Shown: in pieces, positions 49,014 to 60,780 of the stretch | Layout: each line of letters starts with the position of its first letter | Position numbering within the stretch: the stretch's first letter is position 1 | From: Caenorhabditis elegans | Lineage: Eukaryota; Nematoda; Chromadorea; Rhabditida; Rhabditidae | Length of the DNA stretch: 64,000 nucleotides | Direction: 5' to 3' | Assembly: GCF_000002985.6 (NCBI RefSeq) | Contig: NC_003279.8 | Location: 10,106,001 to 10,170,000, forward strand | The notes under the pieces: model-generated | Seen by the model: the letters and a program-made list of their open reading frames with translations, nothing else | Told to the model about the DNA's origin: nothing | The model's database searches: none | Made by a program: the position numbers and the translations under genes

Positions 49014-52000
49014 ATGAGAAGAAGACGAACTGACCAAAAAGATAACATTGAAGAAGAAAACGATCGAATTATTGTTCTTCCTTACCAATCGTCTTCGTCT
49101 TCTTCGTCTTCACACACTGATAGTCGTATCTGTCGAAGAGGCGGCCGGGCGGCCCAATGCCCGCCTCTTGTTGTTGCGCCCGCTCATGGAACACTTCAAC
49201 TTGTACCTCTTAGACACACTTCGGCTCCGCCCATTCGTTGCGTTGCGCAGAGCTCGGCGAGCAGCAACTCCTCGAGCCGTGAAATGCGTCGTCCATCTTC
49301 GAATGCAACAATTAGTTCCGATTTTTTAAGAAAACCTGTTCAAATTACTGCCGATCCACGGGTATATAAAGGTTCAGTGTTTGCAAATAGAAGATTGGCT
49401 CATGATAAGGTTAGTTTTTATGGACTTTTTTTGAACTTTGTTTTATGAACTACTTTTATTTAAAAGTTTATGAGTAGTCTAGAAATCTATGTCGTGCCTG
49501 CCTAGAGCCTTAGCACTAGGAATGTGAATTGAAAGCTGATTTTTGTTAAATGTTTTGCTCGCAAAAATGTTTTAAAAATCTTTTCTGTTTCAGTTTTGCT
49601 ACATGCATAAATAGGATACAAATATTAGTTGAAAACTATTTTTTGAAATATTTGAAATCACATGAAAAACCCCATAATAATCTAGGCTTGTAATTCAACT
49701 TCCAAAATATTTCAGGCCCGTCAAGCGGAGCAAATCGAATCAAAAGAAAAACGATATCGTGTTGGTGTGATTCGAGAACAACTTGGTACTCTTTTGCCAC
49801 GTGTCCCAGTTCCTAGAAAAATCCATCAAACCTCTTCACTTCTTCCGCCGGTGTCCACTAAAACGTATGTCTTTCAATTTTATTTTTACAAGACCTACAC
49901 TTGAAGATGAAGTTTTCAATGTTTTTCATCCGTGAAATTTCCGGAAAAATGAGATCTTCAAGTTAGTGTACAGCTAGATTTATAAATTGATATACACAGG
50001 AAATCACAATTTCTGAGTCAGAATTTAGGAAAATAAAAACAAATGGAATTTATAATTTGGGAAATTCCCAAAAAAAAACAACCACACATTTACATAATCG
50101 AGGATTTTGAAAACTTTCATTCATTGTTCCAAAAAATCAAATGTTTCAGAAGATCAACATATCTACCTGAAATTGCTTCTGGTCGAACACTTCCATCTTT
50201 AAATGTTTCAATTGATAAAGCTCGAGGATCTAAATCGTTTGCCGCCGCCAGATTTATGCCGGTTTCTAATCAAAAAGTTTCAAATGGTTTGTACTTTTTA
50301 AAAATATTTTTGAGCACATTTGGTGCTAAAATTATCAAATTTCATTGTGAAAGTTTTCACGACAACCTCAGAATTTTTCAGTTCAAGTTAAAAATCAGAG
50401 AATTTTCAGCTTTAACCAGCATCTATTTTTAACTCCCTTGAGCTTAAGCTGAATTTATCGTTGTTTGGGTGCTAGCACACAAATTTAAATTTTCATATTA
50501 AACCAAAATGCGGGAACTCAAATTGTAATTTTTCGAAAACTTGAACTTTTCAATGTTTAACCTGAGATATCAAGTATTTTGGTTTTTTTTTGAAAAGTTT
50601 TAATATGATACTCGATCATTTTTTGTACAATTTTTTGCAAATTTTAATTTTAAACAAAAAATTTTTTTCAGGTGATATATTAGGAAATCCCCAATCTCCA
50701 GTAAAAGAGCCTTCTTCGTTTCCTGTAAAAGTCGTTGTAAACTTTGAACAAGCTCAAGGATCGGATGTCTATGGTGGTGCCACGTCATCGATTCGAAGAC
50801 ATAGTCGCCACGTGGCAATGTCACAGACTGCTACACCTCCTCCATCTTCACGAACAGTTTACCCAAATGTTGATAGTGGAGTTCAAACTGACGATGTACA
50901 TATTTCTGAATAGATACGAGCTTTTGAAATTAATATTTATTTTTCAGAACTTTGATCAAAAATTTGAAGGATTGGTCAAAGAGTTAGCAAATTCTGCAAT
51001 TGAAATGGCTGTAATAAATTTGGAAGTTAGTTTTTAAAATGTATATAATTTTTCCTATGTAAGTTAGATTTTCTATGCTGATCAAAATTCCAAGTGAAAT
51101 GTTACTTTAATTCCACTGGTATTTGTTCTATCGCTTTCAGTCGTACCTGCCTACTGCCGGGTTTCTAAATTTTCCTGTAAACTCAGTGTAGATTTACGTT
51201 CTTCTTCCTTGTTTCTTTAACAAATTTGTTGAAAATTTTTTCACGTGTATTCTGTAATATTTCTCTTAACTCCATCCGTCCCAATGAATTGTGGCTATTC
51301 ATTTTAACAAAAATCTTCTTTTCAGGCTGAGAACACAATCCGCGCGGTACGGAAGACAGCGGAAGCAACAGAGCATGAACTTCGTGCGGTCACGCGGAAA
51401 CAGAATATTGAGTCGGCGGATTGGAGGAGAAAAATGATGGAAAAGGTATATTAATATAGTTGGAGGTATTGGACATCTTTCATTGAAATCAGTACGTCAT
51501 GAACCACGTGATTTTGATTTGAACTGAACCTATAAAATAGATCACATGATGGTTTAGCGAATTTTCTTTCAAAAAACGTGGTATCATGATCAAAAAGTAG
51601 TATATCAGAAGTTTGATTTATTGAGAAGTCAATTATTTGAAACATATGTTAAGTTTAACAAAAGATTGAATGAGATTATTTTTATCATTTTGATACAAAA
51701 ATTTCAAAATAATGGGCCGAATCGGAGATTCCACCGGGGACCTCTCGTACCCACTGGACCATTCGGCTGGGATTTTTAACTTCTTTAATTTAATTTACTA
51801 GGTTTTTTTTGGGCGCACTGAACGATGTTCAGTTTTAACTTTTAAAGTTAAAATAACAATTAATTTCAGAATAATGAATTAGAAACATGGAAAGAACAAG
51901 AAGCGAATGCTCGAGAAGCACAGAAATTGGCTCAAATGACTTGCGAAGAAGTGACCAAAAATACTCTGGAAAATTTGAGAATATTTGAGAGAAACTCGAA

Positions 52001-52497
52001 AAAATCAATTGGATTAGACACAAGAGATATGGTTTTATTGAATAAGAAAATGACTTTAGTGACTGCAGGTACAATGGGATTACTGTATTGGAAAATATTA
52101 ATTTTTTAAATTTCAGAGCTTGAAAAAGACTTCTTTCCTTGGATATTTCATCGAGCCGAGAGGCTTTTCAAAAATCGATTGGCTCGGAGTCAATTAGATC
52201 ATAGTAAGCAATTCTTTGATTATAAAAACTATTGGAAATTTTTATATGTTACTGACCTCAGAAATGCGAGAAGTAAAGGCACATACTCTTTTAGATAGCC
52301 TCATTTCATAAAATAACGGTCGTGTCGAGACCGATTACCGTATTCCAGTCTCATGGCAATCGCATAATATTTCACAAAATAATTTGACTTTAATAAAAAA
52401 TGTCATACTTTAAATTTCAGGCATGATGAACGAGATTCGGCATCGGAGAGAACTTGCAAAACGAAGATTAATTAGTATGAATTCTAATGCTTTTTAG
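49014..52497 (+). CDS. Radial spoke protein 3 (RSPH3)-like protein (488 aa)
   Basis: Nine exons (49014-49409, 49716-49864, 50150-50286, 50672-50895, 50948-51025, 51326-51445, 51870-52068, 52117-52203, 52421-52497) join in frame to give 488 residues. Three blocks match, in order, what I know of RSPH3: DPRVYKGSVFANRR (114-127) like the DRRVVRGNTYA box; SGVQTDD then FDQKFEGLVKELANSAIEMA (about 296-323) like the segment containing the amphipathic PKA-RII-binding helix; and ELEKDFFPWIFHRAERLF (about 435-452) like the E-x-x-FLPWL box near the C-terminus. Between them is a Lys/Glu-rich helical stretch. The N-terminal 110 residues are Arg/Ser-rich and unconserved. RSPH3 scaffolds radial spokes in motile axonemes and anchors PKA. 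Nematodes have no motile cilia, so a retained scaffold role elsewhere is likely. A tRNA-Pro remnant lies in intron 6. Confidence 0.72.
51713..51769 (-). pseudogene. tRNA-Pro-like remnant
   Basis: In the plus-strand reading, AATGGGCCGAATCGGAGATT, GGGGACCTCTCGTACCCA and CTGGACCATTCGGC follow the ends and T arm of tRNA-Pro in minus-strand sense, but the 3' side of the anticodon arm and the D arm are missing. It sits in intron 6 of the RSPH3-like gene and cannot be functional. Confidence 0.75.
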
Positions 52498-52544
52498 TTT
52501 TTTTTTCCACTTTTTAAAATAATCTCCATGTCGCAATTTTCTGA

Positions 52545-52788
52545 GGCGCGTACTTAAAGGCGCACAGATTCATAGGGTCTTGCCACGAAAAAGTTTATGG
52601 TAGAAATGTCAATTGTATTTTTATTCTAAAAATTTTGAAAATCTCCACGAAATCAAGAAAAATCGATAAAAACCACGAAATTTGCTCACGGAAATCCATA
52701 ATAAAAGACACAAAACATTTCAAAATTGATACAATAAACTTTTTCCCGTGGCGAAACCAATCCGAACAAATCCGTGCTCCTTTAGGAA
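52545..52788. repeat. Inverted repeat between two genes
   Basis: The left arm (about 52545-52593: GCGCGTACTTAAAGGCGCAC, GGTCTTGCCACGAAAAAG) and the right arm (about 52740-52788: TTTTTCCCGTGGCGAAACCA, then GTGCTCCTTTAGG) are diverged inverted copies of the dispersed family also seen at 12.6, 28.7, 53.4 and 63.0 kb. Confidence 0.65.
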
Positions 52789-52975
52789 CGGTTTTCAGAA
52801 AACGTGACTAACTATAATATTTTTAGTTTCTATTTCCGCTAGGATTTTAAGTAATTATATTCAATTAATAAATTTGTCACATTATTTTTTATCCTCTTCA
52901 AAAACGTGAATCACAGATTCAATGCATAGATAACATTTTTTTCAAAATTCGAAACATTTCTCAACTTTACAATTT

Positions 52976-53959
52976 ATGCTCCACAAAACATTTGAAGAAT
53001 TGAAAATGTTCAGTAAGTTTTGGAAAGATTGCTTTATGAATAACAATGGTGTTTCCAGGTAATTTCATCTTCAGCTTTTTCATTGCTTTATTCGTTTCAT
53101 CTCTTCTATTCTTGTGTGGAAAAAGTAGAATTACTGTAGGTTCAGGATATTTTCAATAGCTTATATATTTCATATGTTTTTAAGTCGCGATATGATAAAA
53201 AATCAAGATCCAAGAAGCAATCCAAGAAACGCTCGAACTCCTTCTCGAAAAAGTTTAACAAACCAAAGGTCGTCGGTTGTCAGCCGACAAGAGAAGATGA
53301 AGGAATCGAACCAGAGACTCGGACCAAGACGAACACTGCTAGTGATGAAAATGTTCAGAAAGATCCAAGTTTGAAGAAACGTAAGGAATTTAGACAGTTT
53401 CGGATTTTTCAACTCTCGCTACGAACAAGGCGTGTGCCGTTAAAAAGTACAGTAACCCACTTCCCAACTTTCTTCGATGTTTCCATTTGGGAAGTGGGTT
53501 ACTGTACATTTTAAAGGCGCAAACCTTTTTGCGCGGTCTTGATTTCAAACAATTTTGTTCGTGGCGAGACCCTGAAAAATCTTGAAACTATATATATTTC
53601 TTTTCCCATTTAGGCGGAAGTTCTCGATCTCTGAAGCAGCCACCAAAAGTTCTGGCACCGCCGGTTCGTTATTCCCTGTTTTTGAGATTATAATTTAAAT
53701 TTCATGTTGTAGCTTTGCCTTACGAAGCAATGCAATTCGGAGACTAAGAAAATGCGTGTTGTTCGTGAAAGATCTCCGCCGAAGACCTCAAGCACTGATG
53801 AATCGGATAAGGAATCGTTTGACACTTCGAACAGAGTTGCCAAGGTAGGAAAGAGAGAATAGTTGCATATTTAAAAGTTAACATTTTCAGAAGAAGAAGG
53901 AGTACCTTCCTCCGCTCGATACTACTCAAACAGAAGAGGATGACGATATCAAATCTTGA
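52976..53959 (+). CDS. Small single-pass protein with Lys/Ser-rich tail (186 aa)
   Basis: The family is not recognised. Six exons (52976-53012, 53059-53135, 53185-53380, 53614-53663, 53713-53844, 53891-53959) join in frame to give 186 residues; two introns are 46 and 49 nt, typical for this genome. A short N-terminus (MLHKTFEELKMFSN) leads into one hydrophobic segment (FIFSFFIALFVSSLLFLCG, about residues 15-33) followed by a strongly basic Ser/Lys tail (SRYDKKSRSKKQSKKRSNSF) and an acidic C-terminus (TQTEEDDDIKS). A second ATG (MFSN) could also serve as start. The acceptor of exon 3 is TTTTTAAG rather than TTTTCAG, the weakest point of this model. Topology would be a signal anchor. The head-plus-basic-tail plan recalls the gene at 6182-8198. 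It is convergent with the cap methyltransferase, 139 bp away. Confidence 0.62.
53417..53576. repeat. Intronic near-perfect palindrome
   Basis: GTACAGTAACCCACTTCCCA (53448-53467) is followed about 20 bp later by its exact reverse complement (TGGGAAGTGGGTTACTGTAC), extended outward by weaker matches (ACGAACAAGGCGTGTGCC versus GGCGCAAACC...TTCGTGGCGAGACC). It lies inside the third intron of the small Lys/Ser-rich gene. Confidence 0.88.
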
Positions 53960-54098
53960 ACTTTTGAACTAGAATTTGAATATGACAATGTATTTTTTTA
54001 ATGAACTTTTGAGATGAACAATAAATAGCAAAATGAATGATAGAACATAATGATAAAATAATATTAAAATTGAAATATTGAGATCAACTGAAATATTC

Positions 54099-55876
54099 CT
54101 AATTTGTCTGAGCTTCTTGATGCTCACAATCTTCCTGATCTTCTTTCTCTTCGCTTTCAGTAACTTCTTTCTGCTCTGATTCTGATTCAGCAACTGGCTT
54201 CGTGGTAGCTGGTTCTTCTTCTGTTTTCTCAGCTTCAGACTTCTTCTTTCGGAAACCAAACACCAAATACATACAGATAGCTTCCCATTCAGATTTTGAA
54301 AGTGTTCCCATCGTCTTGATTCTCTCATCTTCTGGAAATGCGTCGAGTTTAGCTTTTGCCTCCAGGTACTCGTCGTCGGATTTTCCACTGAGCTTCTCAT
54401 TTGGATACGTTTCAAGACCTGTCATTGATTCGAGAAGTCGGCGTCCTGGTTCCAACCATTTGTTGATTGCTTCAGCGAAATTATGCACGAAAAGAAGCTC
54501 CATGTCAAGCTCTTCGAGCAGGCTGAAATTTTGAATTATATGAATTCATTAATATAGCTTCTGATCAGAGGATTTTGAGATATGCGGCCTGTGACGTTCT
54601 GTACTTTTAAAAAATTTTCTCTGATCTCATCGTTGTGTCGAAGCTTTTTTTGGAAATTCATATAGAAAAATAGCCGATCGGCATTTTCACCCGCCATATT
54701 TCGACGTTCGTGGTAGCTTTTGAGCAAATGTTTTATTTTTTAATTAAAAGTAAAGTTACCGTCAGAAAGTACAGATATTTCTCTATTTTTTTATATAAAA
54801 TTCCAAAAAACATTCCGACAATGTGCCAAAATTATTATAAGTGAAGAAAACTTACTGTTTGACAAGTGGAAAATATGCCAGAAACTCAGGACAGTTGACT
54901 TGCTCATCGAGTGAAAAATGGAACTTGGCTCCGAATAGTGGAACTTTTCCTTCAGCCAACTCTTCCACGTTTTCATATGTGATTTTACACACCTCGTTTG
55001 CAAATTGACCATTTTCTCCGTTACGCATCGACCAACTGAAAAATAGTGGATAAATAAACGTTTCTATTCGAAATAATTACGATGGTTTTTAAGAAAAATT
55101 TGTATAAATTTTGCTTACACAATTCTATCAGCATCTGGAAGTGTTCCGATAAAAACTCCTCCGGGTTTCAACATTCCTACGGCGTTTTTTAGAAATATTC
55201 TGGCAGAAGCTTCATCTACAAACGAGTAATGCAAGGCGAACTGACAGCTGACCAAATCAAATGGATCTTTGTTTTCAATACGATCCTCCAGATTCTCCTG
55301 AAATTTTTGCGCTTTTTATTGCTATTTCTCAGTTTTTACTGCTAAATTCAGGATGAAAACTCACTTTTGTGCAATCAGCGACAATGAATTGAACAGTGAA
55401 AATGTTGTTCTTTTTATATCCGAACATTTGTTTATATCGTTCTTCTGCTTGTTGGATAGAAACATCGGCGACATCTGAACCGTAGCATTATATATTTTTA
55501 AAAGATTCCAGCTGTTCATACCTGCCATTACAACATCTTTTGCTCCAGCTATGTCCCATTTTTTGAGATCTCCTCCTTTTCCACATGCTAAATCTAAGAC
55601 TCTTGGATTATTAACGCCGTTATCGTTAACACGCTGTTTCGCATCATCTGGAAAAAACAACAGTTTTTTTCTCTAACTCAATTTTCGCAAAATAACTTTT
55701 TTATTTCAAACAGTAGAATATTTACAATTATTTTATAAATTTAATATCTTACTGATAAGTTGGCTCTTCACCCAGTTATTCATATTTCTCATAAAGAAAA
55801 TACGACTTTCTTTCCTGCCTTCGATGCCAACCTGTAGAACTTTGTTGTAGTGACTGGCCACTTCTGATGAGCTCAT
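54099..55876 (-). CDS. tag-72: mRNA cap guanine-N7 methyltransferase (380 aa)
   Basis: Six minus-strand exons (55753-55876, 55522-55647, 55365-55474, 55119-55297, 54856-55035, 54099-54522) join in frame to give 380 residues. The enzyme transfers a methyl group from S-adenosylmethionine to N7 of the cap guanine of nascent mRNA in the nucleus. Visible features are the SAM-binding motif VLDLACGKGGDL (58-69), FDLVSCQFALHYSF, GGVFIGTLPDADRIV, and the conserved C-terminal box LSKSEWEAICMYLVFGF shared with human RNMT. The N-terminus is short (NYNKV-type VASHYNKV begins at residue 6), so the long N-terminal activating region of human RNMT is absent. The C-terminus adds an acidic Glu-rich tail. The start is the first ATG in frame. 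It is divergent from the FAM192A-like gene, 512 bp apart. The symbol is from memory of this neighbourhood. Confidence 0.9.
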
Positions 55877-56388
55877 TTTGTTGCTGAAAAATTGGATTTG
55901 AAAATAATAACTTTATGTGCTTTTTTAACAAGGAAATTAAAATTACAGCGCTGAGTAAATATCAAAAAAATATATTCGAATTCGAACATTTTTCGCTAGT
56001 GGCCGTGGCCGAACGCGCTGTCAAACTTAGTCCTTCATGTATGTACTCCTCGTGGACTAATCCATTATTTATAAATTTTAATATATTTTTTGCAGTGTAA
56101 AACTGATATTTATTAGTCAATCTTGGCACAATTTTTTTTGTTTTATAAGACAATCGATTTTTGAATGTGCGCTAACATCCAAAGAGCAATACATCGCTCC
56201 AACTGAACGCTGTAATGGTCCAATCGATATTGAGAACGCTGCAAATGTCTAGGTCGGCTCTCCCGCGTGCCCGTCTATATTTTTATTCGTCATTTTCTTT
56301 CTTAAACATTCTGTTGTATTCTTGTTCTCTTTCTCCTCTCTATTAACTCTTCCTTCCTTTTCATCTGTTAATTTTTTCAGTTGTAATA
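55877..56388. promoter_or_regulatory. Probable shared divergent promoter
   Basis: This 512-bp interval separates the cap methyltransferase (minus) from the FAM192A-like gene (plus). It has a GC-richer core at about 56165-56275 (TCGGCTCTCCCGCGTGCCCG) and a pyrimidine tract ending TTTTTTCAG at 56380, nine nt before the plus-strand ATG, fitting a trans-splice acceptor. Confidence 0.45.
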
Positions 56389-57185
56389 ATGTCTAGTGGA
56401 TTCGTCAGCACTTCGGAGCTCGATGAAGAGAAAAAAGCCCGTCAAGAAGCTTGGGAAAAGATTAGAAAACCGACTGACGCTACTTGTAAGATTTTTTTAT
56501 TTTTTGTACAGGCAACGCAATTGATTTTCAGTGGTTCCAGAACCGGAGTACTGCAATAAGACATTGTTCGAGCAATTAAAAAATAATAAAGATGCAAAAC
56601 AATTGGAAATCGACGAAGCTAAGAAGCTCAGTGAGTTTTATAAAAATAATATTATTTTTAAAGAAGTTTTTTCCAGAGAATATGGTCCGAGGTATCGATG
56701 AGGATGAAAGCGTTTTTCTGTCGGAACTAGATTCCACAAAGCGTGTGGTTAAAATGCGGATGAAAAGAGAAGAGCAAGAACTTATTAAAGAGCTTGCCGT
56801 CACTCAACATCTTGCCGCAAATCAGCCATCCTCGTCTCGTTTCATTCTTAAACCGTCGACATCAAAAGTTCTCGGACCCCCGAAATCAAAGCAAGCCGCA
56901 TTTTTGAGCACTGCGATCAAGAGAAAGTCAACGTAAGTATTCAAAGCGAATTTCCTCATTTAATTATGATATTTTAGAAGCACTGAAGAGAAAAAACAGG
57001 AAGATGTTGTGTCTTCAAAAGTTTCAAAACCTGAACCTGTGATCAAGCAAATTGGAGCACTGCAGGCTTTGTGTGAATATGATCCATCGAGTGATTCAGA
57101 AAGCGATGCCTCATCTGATGATGAGCCTGAAACTCTGTCACTTCTTCAAACATCGAAGTCGGCGGCACAAGGAGGCTGCGAATGA
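56389..57185 (+). CDS. FAM192A/PSME3IP1 (NIP30) family protein (219 aa)
   Basis: Four exons (56389-56485, 56532-56630, 56677-56932, 56978-57185) join in frame to give 219 residues. The N-terminal block SGFVSTSELDEEKKARQEAW, EKIRKPTDA, LFEQLKNNKDAKQLE and KNMVRGIDEDESVFL matches the conserved NIP30 domain (human FAM192A, also called PSME3IP1), a nuclear protein that binds the PA28-gamma proteasome activator. The rest is low complexity, Ser/Lys-rich, with an acidic Ser patch near the C-terminus (DPSSDSESDASSDDEPE) typical of casein kinase 2 sites in this family. The ATG lies 9 nt after a TTTTTTCAG acceptor. Whether the proteasome link holds in nematodes is not shown by the sequence. Confidence 0.88.
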
Positions 57186-57742
57186 TTTAATTCTTGTTTT
57201 ATCCGAATATATTTTACTGTCCGAATCCCTCAGCTTCACCGCTTTTCCTGAATGCATCCAATACCTCTTTCATCATGTTCAATTTTTCTTTTTAAAATTC
57301 AAATTTTATTAATTACTTTTATTTTTCTCCCGCGCCTAATCCCACTAAGCTTTGCGCTCCCTTCTTTTTGTACAATACCTGAAAATCCTGCGTTTTCCTA
57401 CTCATTTCTTCGCCGCATTGGCGTAGAAATGTAAAAAATACGGCATTGAACCCCCTGAATTTCCTCTCACAACCTTTAACTTTCAATGTTTATTCCCGTC
57501 AAGTTGTTATGTTAGTGGATAAATTATTGAAATAATGAACAGGGAAAATCTGTGTGCAGATGCTTGCACTTCAGAAAACAGGAAATTTGGAAATTGGCTG
57601 CATGGGAGAAAGAGAACAGAAGGGCCCGTAGGAATTGGAGAGACAGGGGGAGAATAGTTAATTGGAGGGTAACAGGAAACGGAAGAAACAATTAATTTAA
57701 CAATTGAGCTTCAAGTTTTAGGAGATCCACGTGGAATTCTTT

Positions 57743-59122
57743 CTAGTGATGCTCCAGGATTGCTTCAATAGTGAACGATTTGATCGGAGCTCTCGGAGCA
57801 CAATTGAAATTCCATAAAGCTGTTGGAAAGATGGGAGGTGATGGATCAGAACCTGGTGAACCTTCCTCATCTGATGAATCTCCGTCCTCAACCTGCAGCC
57901 CCATATGACGGCGAACTTTTCGTTGTGCACGACGACGTCTGAAGTCTCCACGTTCGAAATCTTTGACACATGCAGGATGGACTGCCCAGTAATGACCCTG
58001 AAACATTTGAATTTTTAAACAACTGATGAAAAGGTTCTTGGCGAGACCCATGCGCGAAAATTCTCATATTTAGATGACTACATAATAACTGATGAGTAAT
58101 CAGAGTGTCCTTATTTTTACTTAACCTCTGAAAGCCGTGAAAATACTTGGTCTTCAAAAATCGACATCAACAGTAGTATACTTCCTATAGAAAATACTGA
58201 AACAAACCTTCCCATTTGCAGCTCTACCGGCTTTTACAAAACAATCATTCAATGATAAATTGTGTCTGATTGAATTCCTCCAGCCAGCTCCACGACTTCT
58301 GAAGTACGGATATTCATTCATTATCCACTCGTATACCTGAAAATTAGAATTTCTATCGATCTAAAGACAAGCATCCTCTTTATATTAAAAAAAAATTATC
58401 ATAATTGCATCTATATTTGCAAAAACTCAAAAAAACCAAGATATGAACGGTTTCTGTTTTTATTTCGAAAGTTTTATCAAAAAGGGTTTTACCAAGCGGA
58501 AAAAATCATAATAAAGCTCCGCCCATACATTGGTTGTCCTTTTTTGCATAAAACTTTTGCAAATATTTATTTATTCGAACTTTTCCATATATTTTTAATA
58601 TTCACACCAATATCATCATGAATATATTTTTTCATAGATTCGTAGTCTTTGGAGTTATAAATATACTTTTTGGTTAATTAGGTTCTTGTTGTGGTACTGT
58701 TGGGGTACTGTACGAGTACTGTAGCTAAATTTCCAAATTATTTAATGGCGTCATAGGAGAACTTAATTTGAGCTGATTTGGGAATTCCACATATTCACGG
58801 AATAAAATTTATGATTTCTACAATTTTCTTGGCTAGTGAATCTTCTAATTAATTCAGCTACAAAAACATGAAACTTCTCCTGAGCTACTACATTTTTCCC
58901 TATTTCCAAACTGTATTTTACCTCTGCTAGAACCATTTTCTTTTGTGGTGATGAAAGAATTGCCATTGCAATAAGTCCAATATATGAATGTTGTGGTTTT
59001 GGCTGTTGACATTCTGTTGGGCTCATAATTGAAGTATCAAAAGACAAAGGAATCATTGGAAATGGTGAATCTTTGAGTGAATGATTTGAGGATGATAGAA
59101 ACTGACGTAGAATTTCCTCCAT
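57743..59122 (-). CDS. fkh-10: Forkhead transcription factor (194 aa)
   Basis: Three minus-strand exons (58922-59122, 58208-58336, 57743-57997) give 194 residues. The forkhead winged-helix domain runs from about residue 42 ([15 protein letters not shown]) through the recognition helix [20 protein letters not shown] (85-104) to [12 protein letters not shown] (about 110-121), followed by a basic [12 protein letters not shown] segment that can act as wing 2 and nuclear localisation signal. The protein is short for the family, with a 41-residue N-terminus and an acidic Ser/Pro-rich tail ending in TIEAILEHH. It binds DNA in the nucleus; its targets are not evident. The domain opening KPQHSYIGL differs from the usual KPPYSYIAL. 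The symbol relies on remembered synteny with the two preceding genes. Confidence 0.88.
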
Positions 59123-60699
59123 TCTTCTGAAATTATTTATAATAGACTGAGAAAAAGCAAGCGTAATAATGAAATCAAGAAAAAATAACTACAGTTGAAA
59201 TGTGAATGGAAGAATGTGAAGGCTCGAATGCAAACAAATTGTTTTACCGTTTTGACACAAATATACTTTATGAATGTAATATTTTGAATGACTCATTGTT
59301 TTATTTTTCTATTTTTTTTTCTGTCTCATATTGTGTTACACTTAGTTTGAAAAAACGAATATTGAAGGGGTAGGACTTAAAGCTGTCTGAATTATCATAA
59401 TAACGATTAGAAATTTAGAAAAAAATCTACAAACTGCCCATTTCGGTGCGATAATTCGGCATATAATTCTTATTTTGTTTTAAAAAAGTCAAAAAACAGT
59501 TTCAAAAACTGGTTGAAAACATTTCGACAGCAGCCGTACCAATTGTCTGCCAAATTTTCTGTATTGAATTCCAGGTCGTACAACCAAAAATTAATTTAGA
59601 AATTTAGAAAAATACTTCATAAATTCTCTAAACATTTCCACCTCTGGCTGATTTTTTTTTGGCTGAAAACATTTTCCCAGCAGTTTATAATTTTTCTTCC
59701 AGAATTTCGGTTGTCAAATCCAACTTTTACAGCTAAAAATTAATGTAGAAGTTTAAAAAAAACTTGGTAAATTCGATAAGAATTTTCATTTTTTGAAAAA
59801 GTTTAAAAAGGACCACAAATACTGTCTGAAAGTTTGAAAAAGTCTTTTGTCAGTTTTTGATGCCCTGAAAAGGTTTTCAATTCAAGAAAATATTAGTCTA
59901 TTTTTCTAAATTAATTTTTCAAAGCTGAATTATCGTATTTACCAAAATGGACAGTTTTGTAGACATCAATTTAGCTTGATTCAGCTCAAAACTTTTTGTA
60001 ATAAAAAGTGAAATTTATCTAGGCCTCGTTATAACCCAAAAAATGAAAAAGTTGAAAGGTTCACAGACGAACCGAAAAAACAAAAAAATTGGAGAAAACG
60101 AGAGGTGCTCCGGAACATACACACCTATCATTGGGGTGGTGAACGAACAACTTCATATATCGAGAGCCAACGGGAAACAATTGGGACAGAGGAAGAACGT
60201 TGTTGAATGAAGGAAGAAATCGTTATTTGGTAAGGAGCTATTTTTGTAAACAGGATATTAAAAATATATTTAGAAAGAGCCAGGAGTTTATTGAATGTAC
60301 AATTTTTAAACATTCGTGAAACTTTCACATTCTACCTGGTTGAGGCCTGAGGGGCCTCCTATTCGCCTTTTCTCGCTCCCGCCTCGTTTGTTGTGTTTTT
60401 TTTTCCGAAAAACACTACCAAAAATTTTGATGAAAACAAAATAATGAAAATTACTGAACAACATTTTAAACACCATAACGACAAATGGAATCCGTTTTGA
60501 GCATTTTTGGGATTTGACAGATCTTGAACTCGCAACAAAATTCTTGGATCTGTGCCAGCCAAAATTTTGAAACTAAAAATGAAAATTAATAGCCCCTCTG
60601 ATAACCTTCCTATCACGTTTAAAATCACAGTTTGAATTATTTAATTTGATAGAGTTTAGTTAATAAAATTACACGGTTTTCGAATATGCTGCCAACATG

Positions 60700-60780
60700 T
60701 AGTTATGATCGAACGGTCATTTTCTGAGCATCTCAATTTTGAGATGCTTGGTAGTTATGATCGAACGGTCATTTTCTGAC
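60700..60780. repeat. 52-bp direct repeat enclosing a short palindrome
   Basis: TAGTTATGATCGAACGGTCA followed by TTTTCTGA occurs at 60700 and again at 60752. Between the copies is GCATCTCAATTTTGAGATGC, a 9-bp perfect inverted repeat with a 2-nt centre. A third, diverged copy lies at about 61043-61090 (TTTTGAGATGCTTGGAAGTT, then GAACGGTCATTTTCT). Confidence 0.85.

Noticed and set aside
54536-54727. A 63-codon minus-strand open frame inside the last intron of the cap methyltransferase gene.
   Set aside because: The flanking exons already join in phase (54856 to 54522) and match the human enzyme across the junction, so this frame is not needed. It ends in a stop and shows no known domain.
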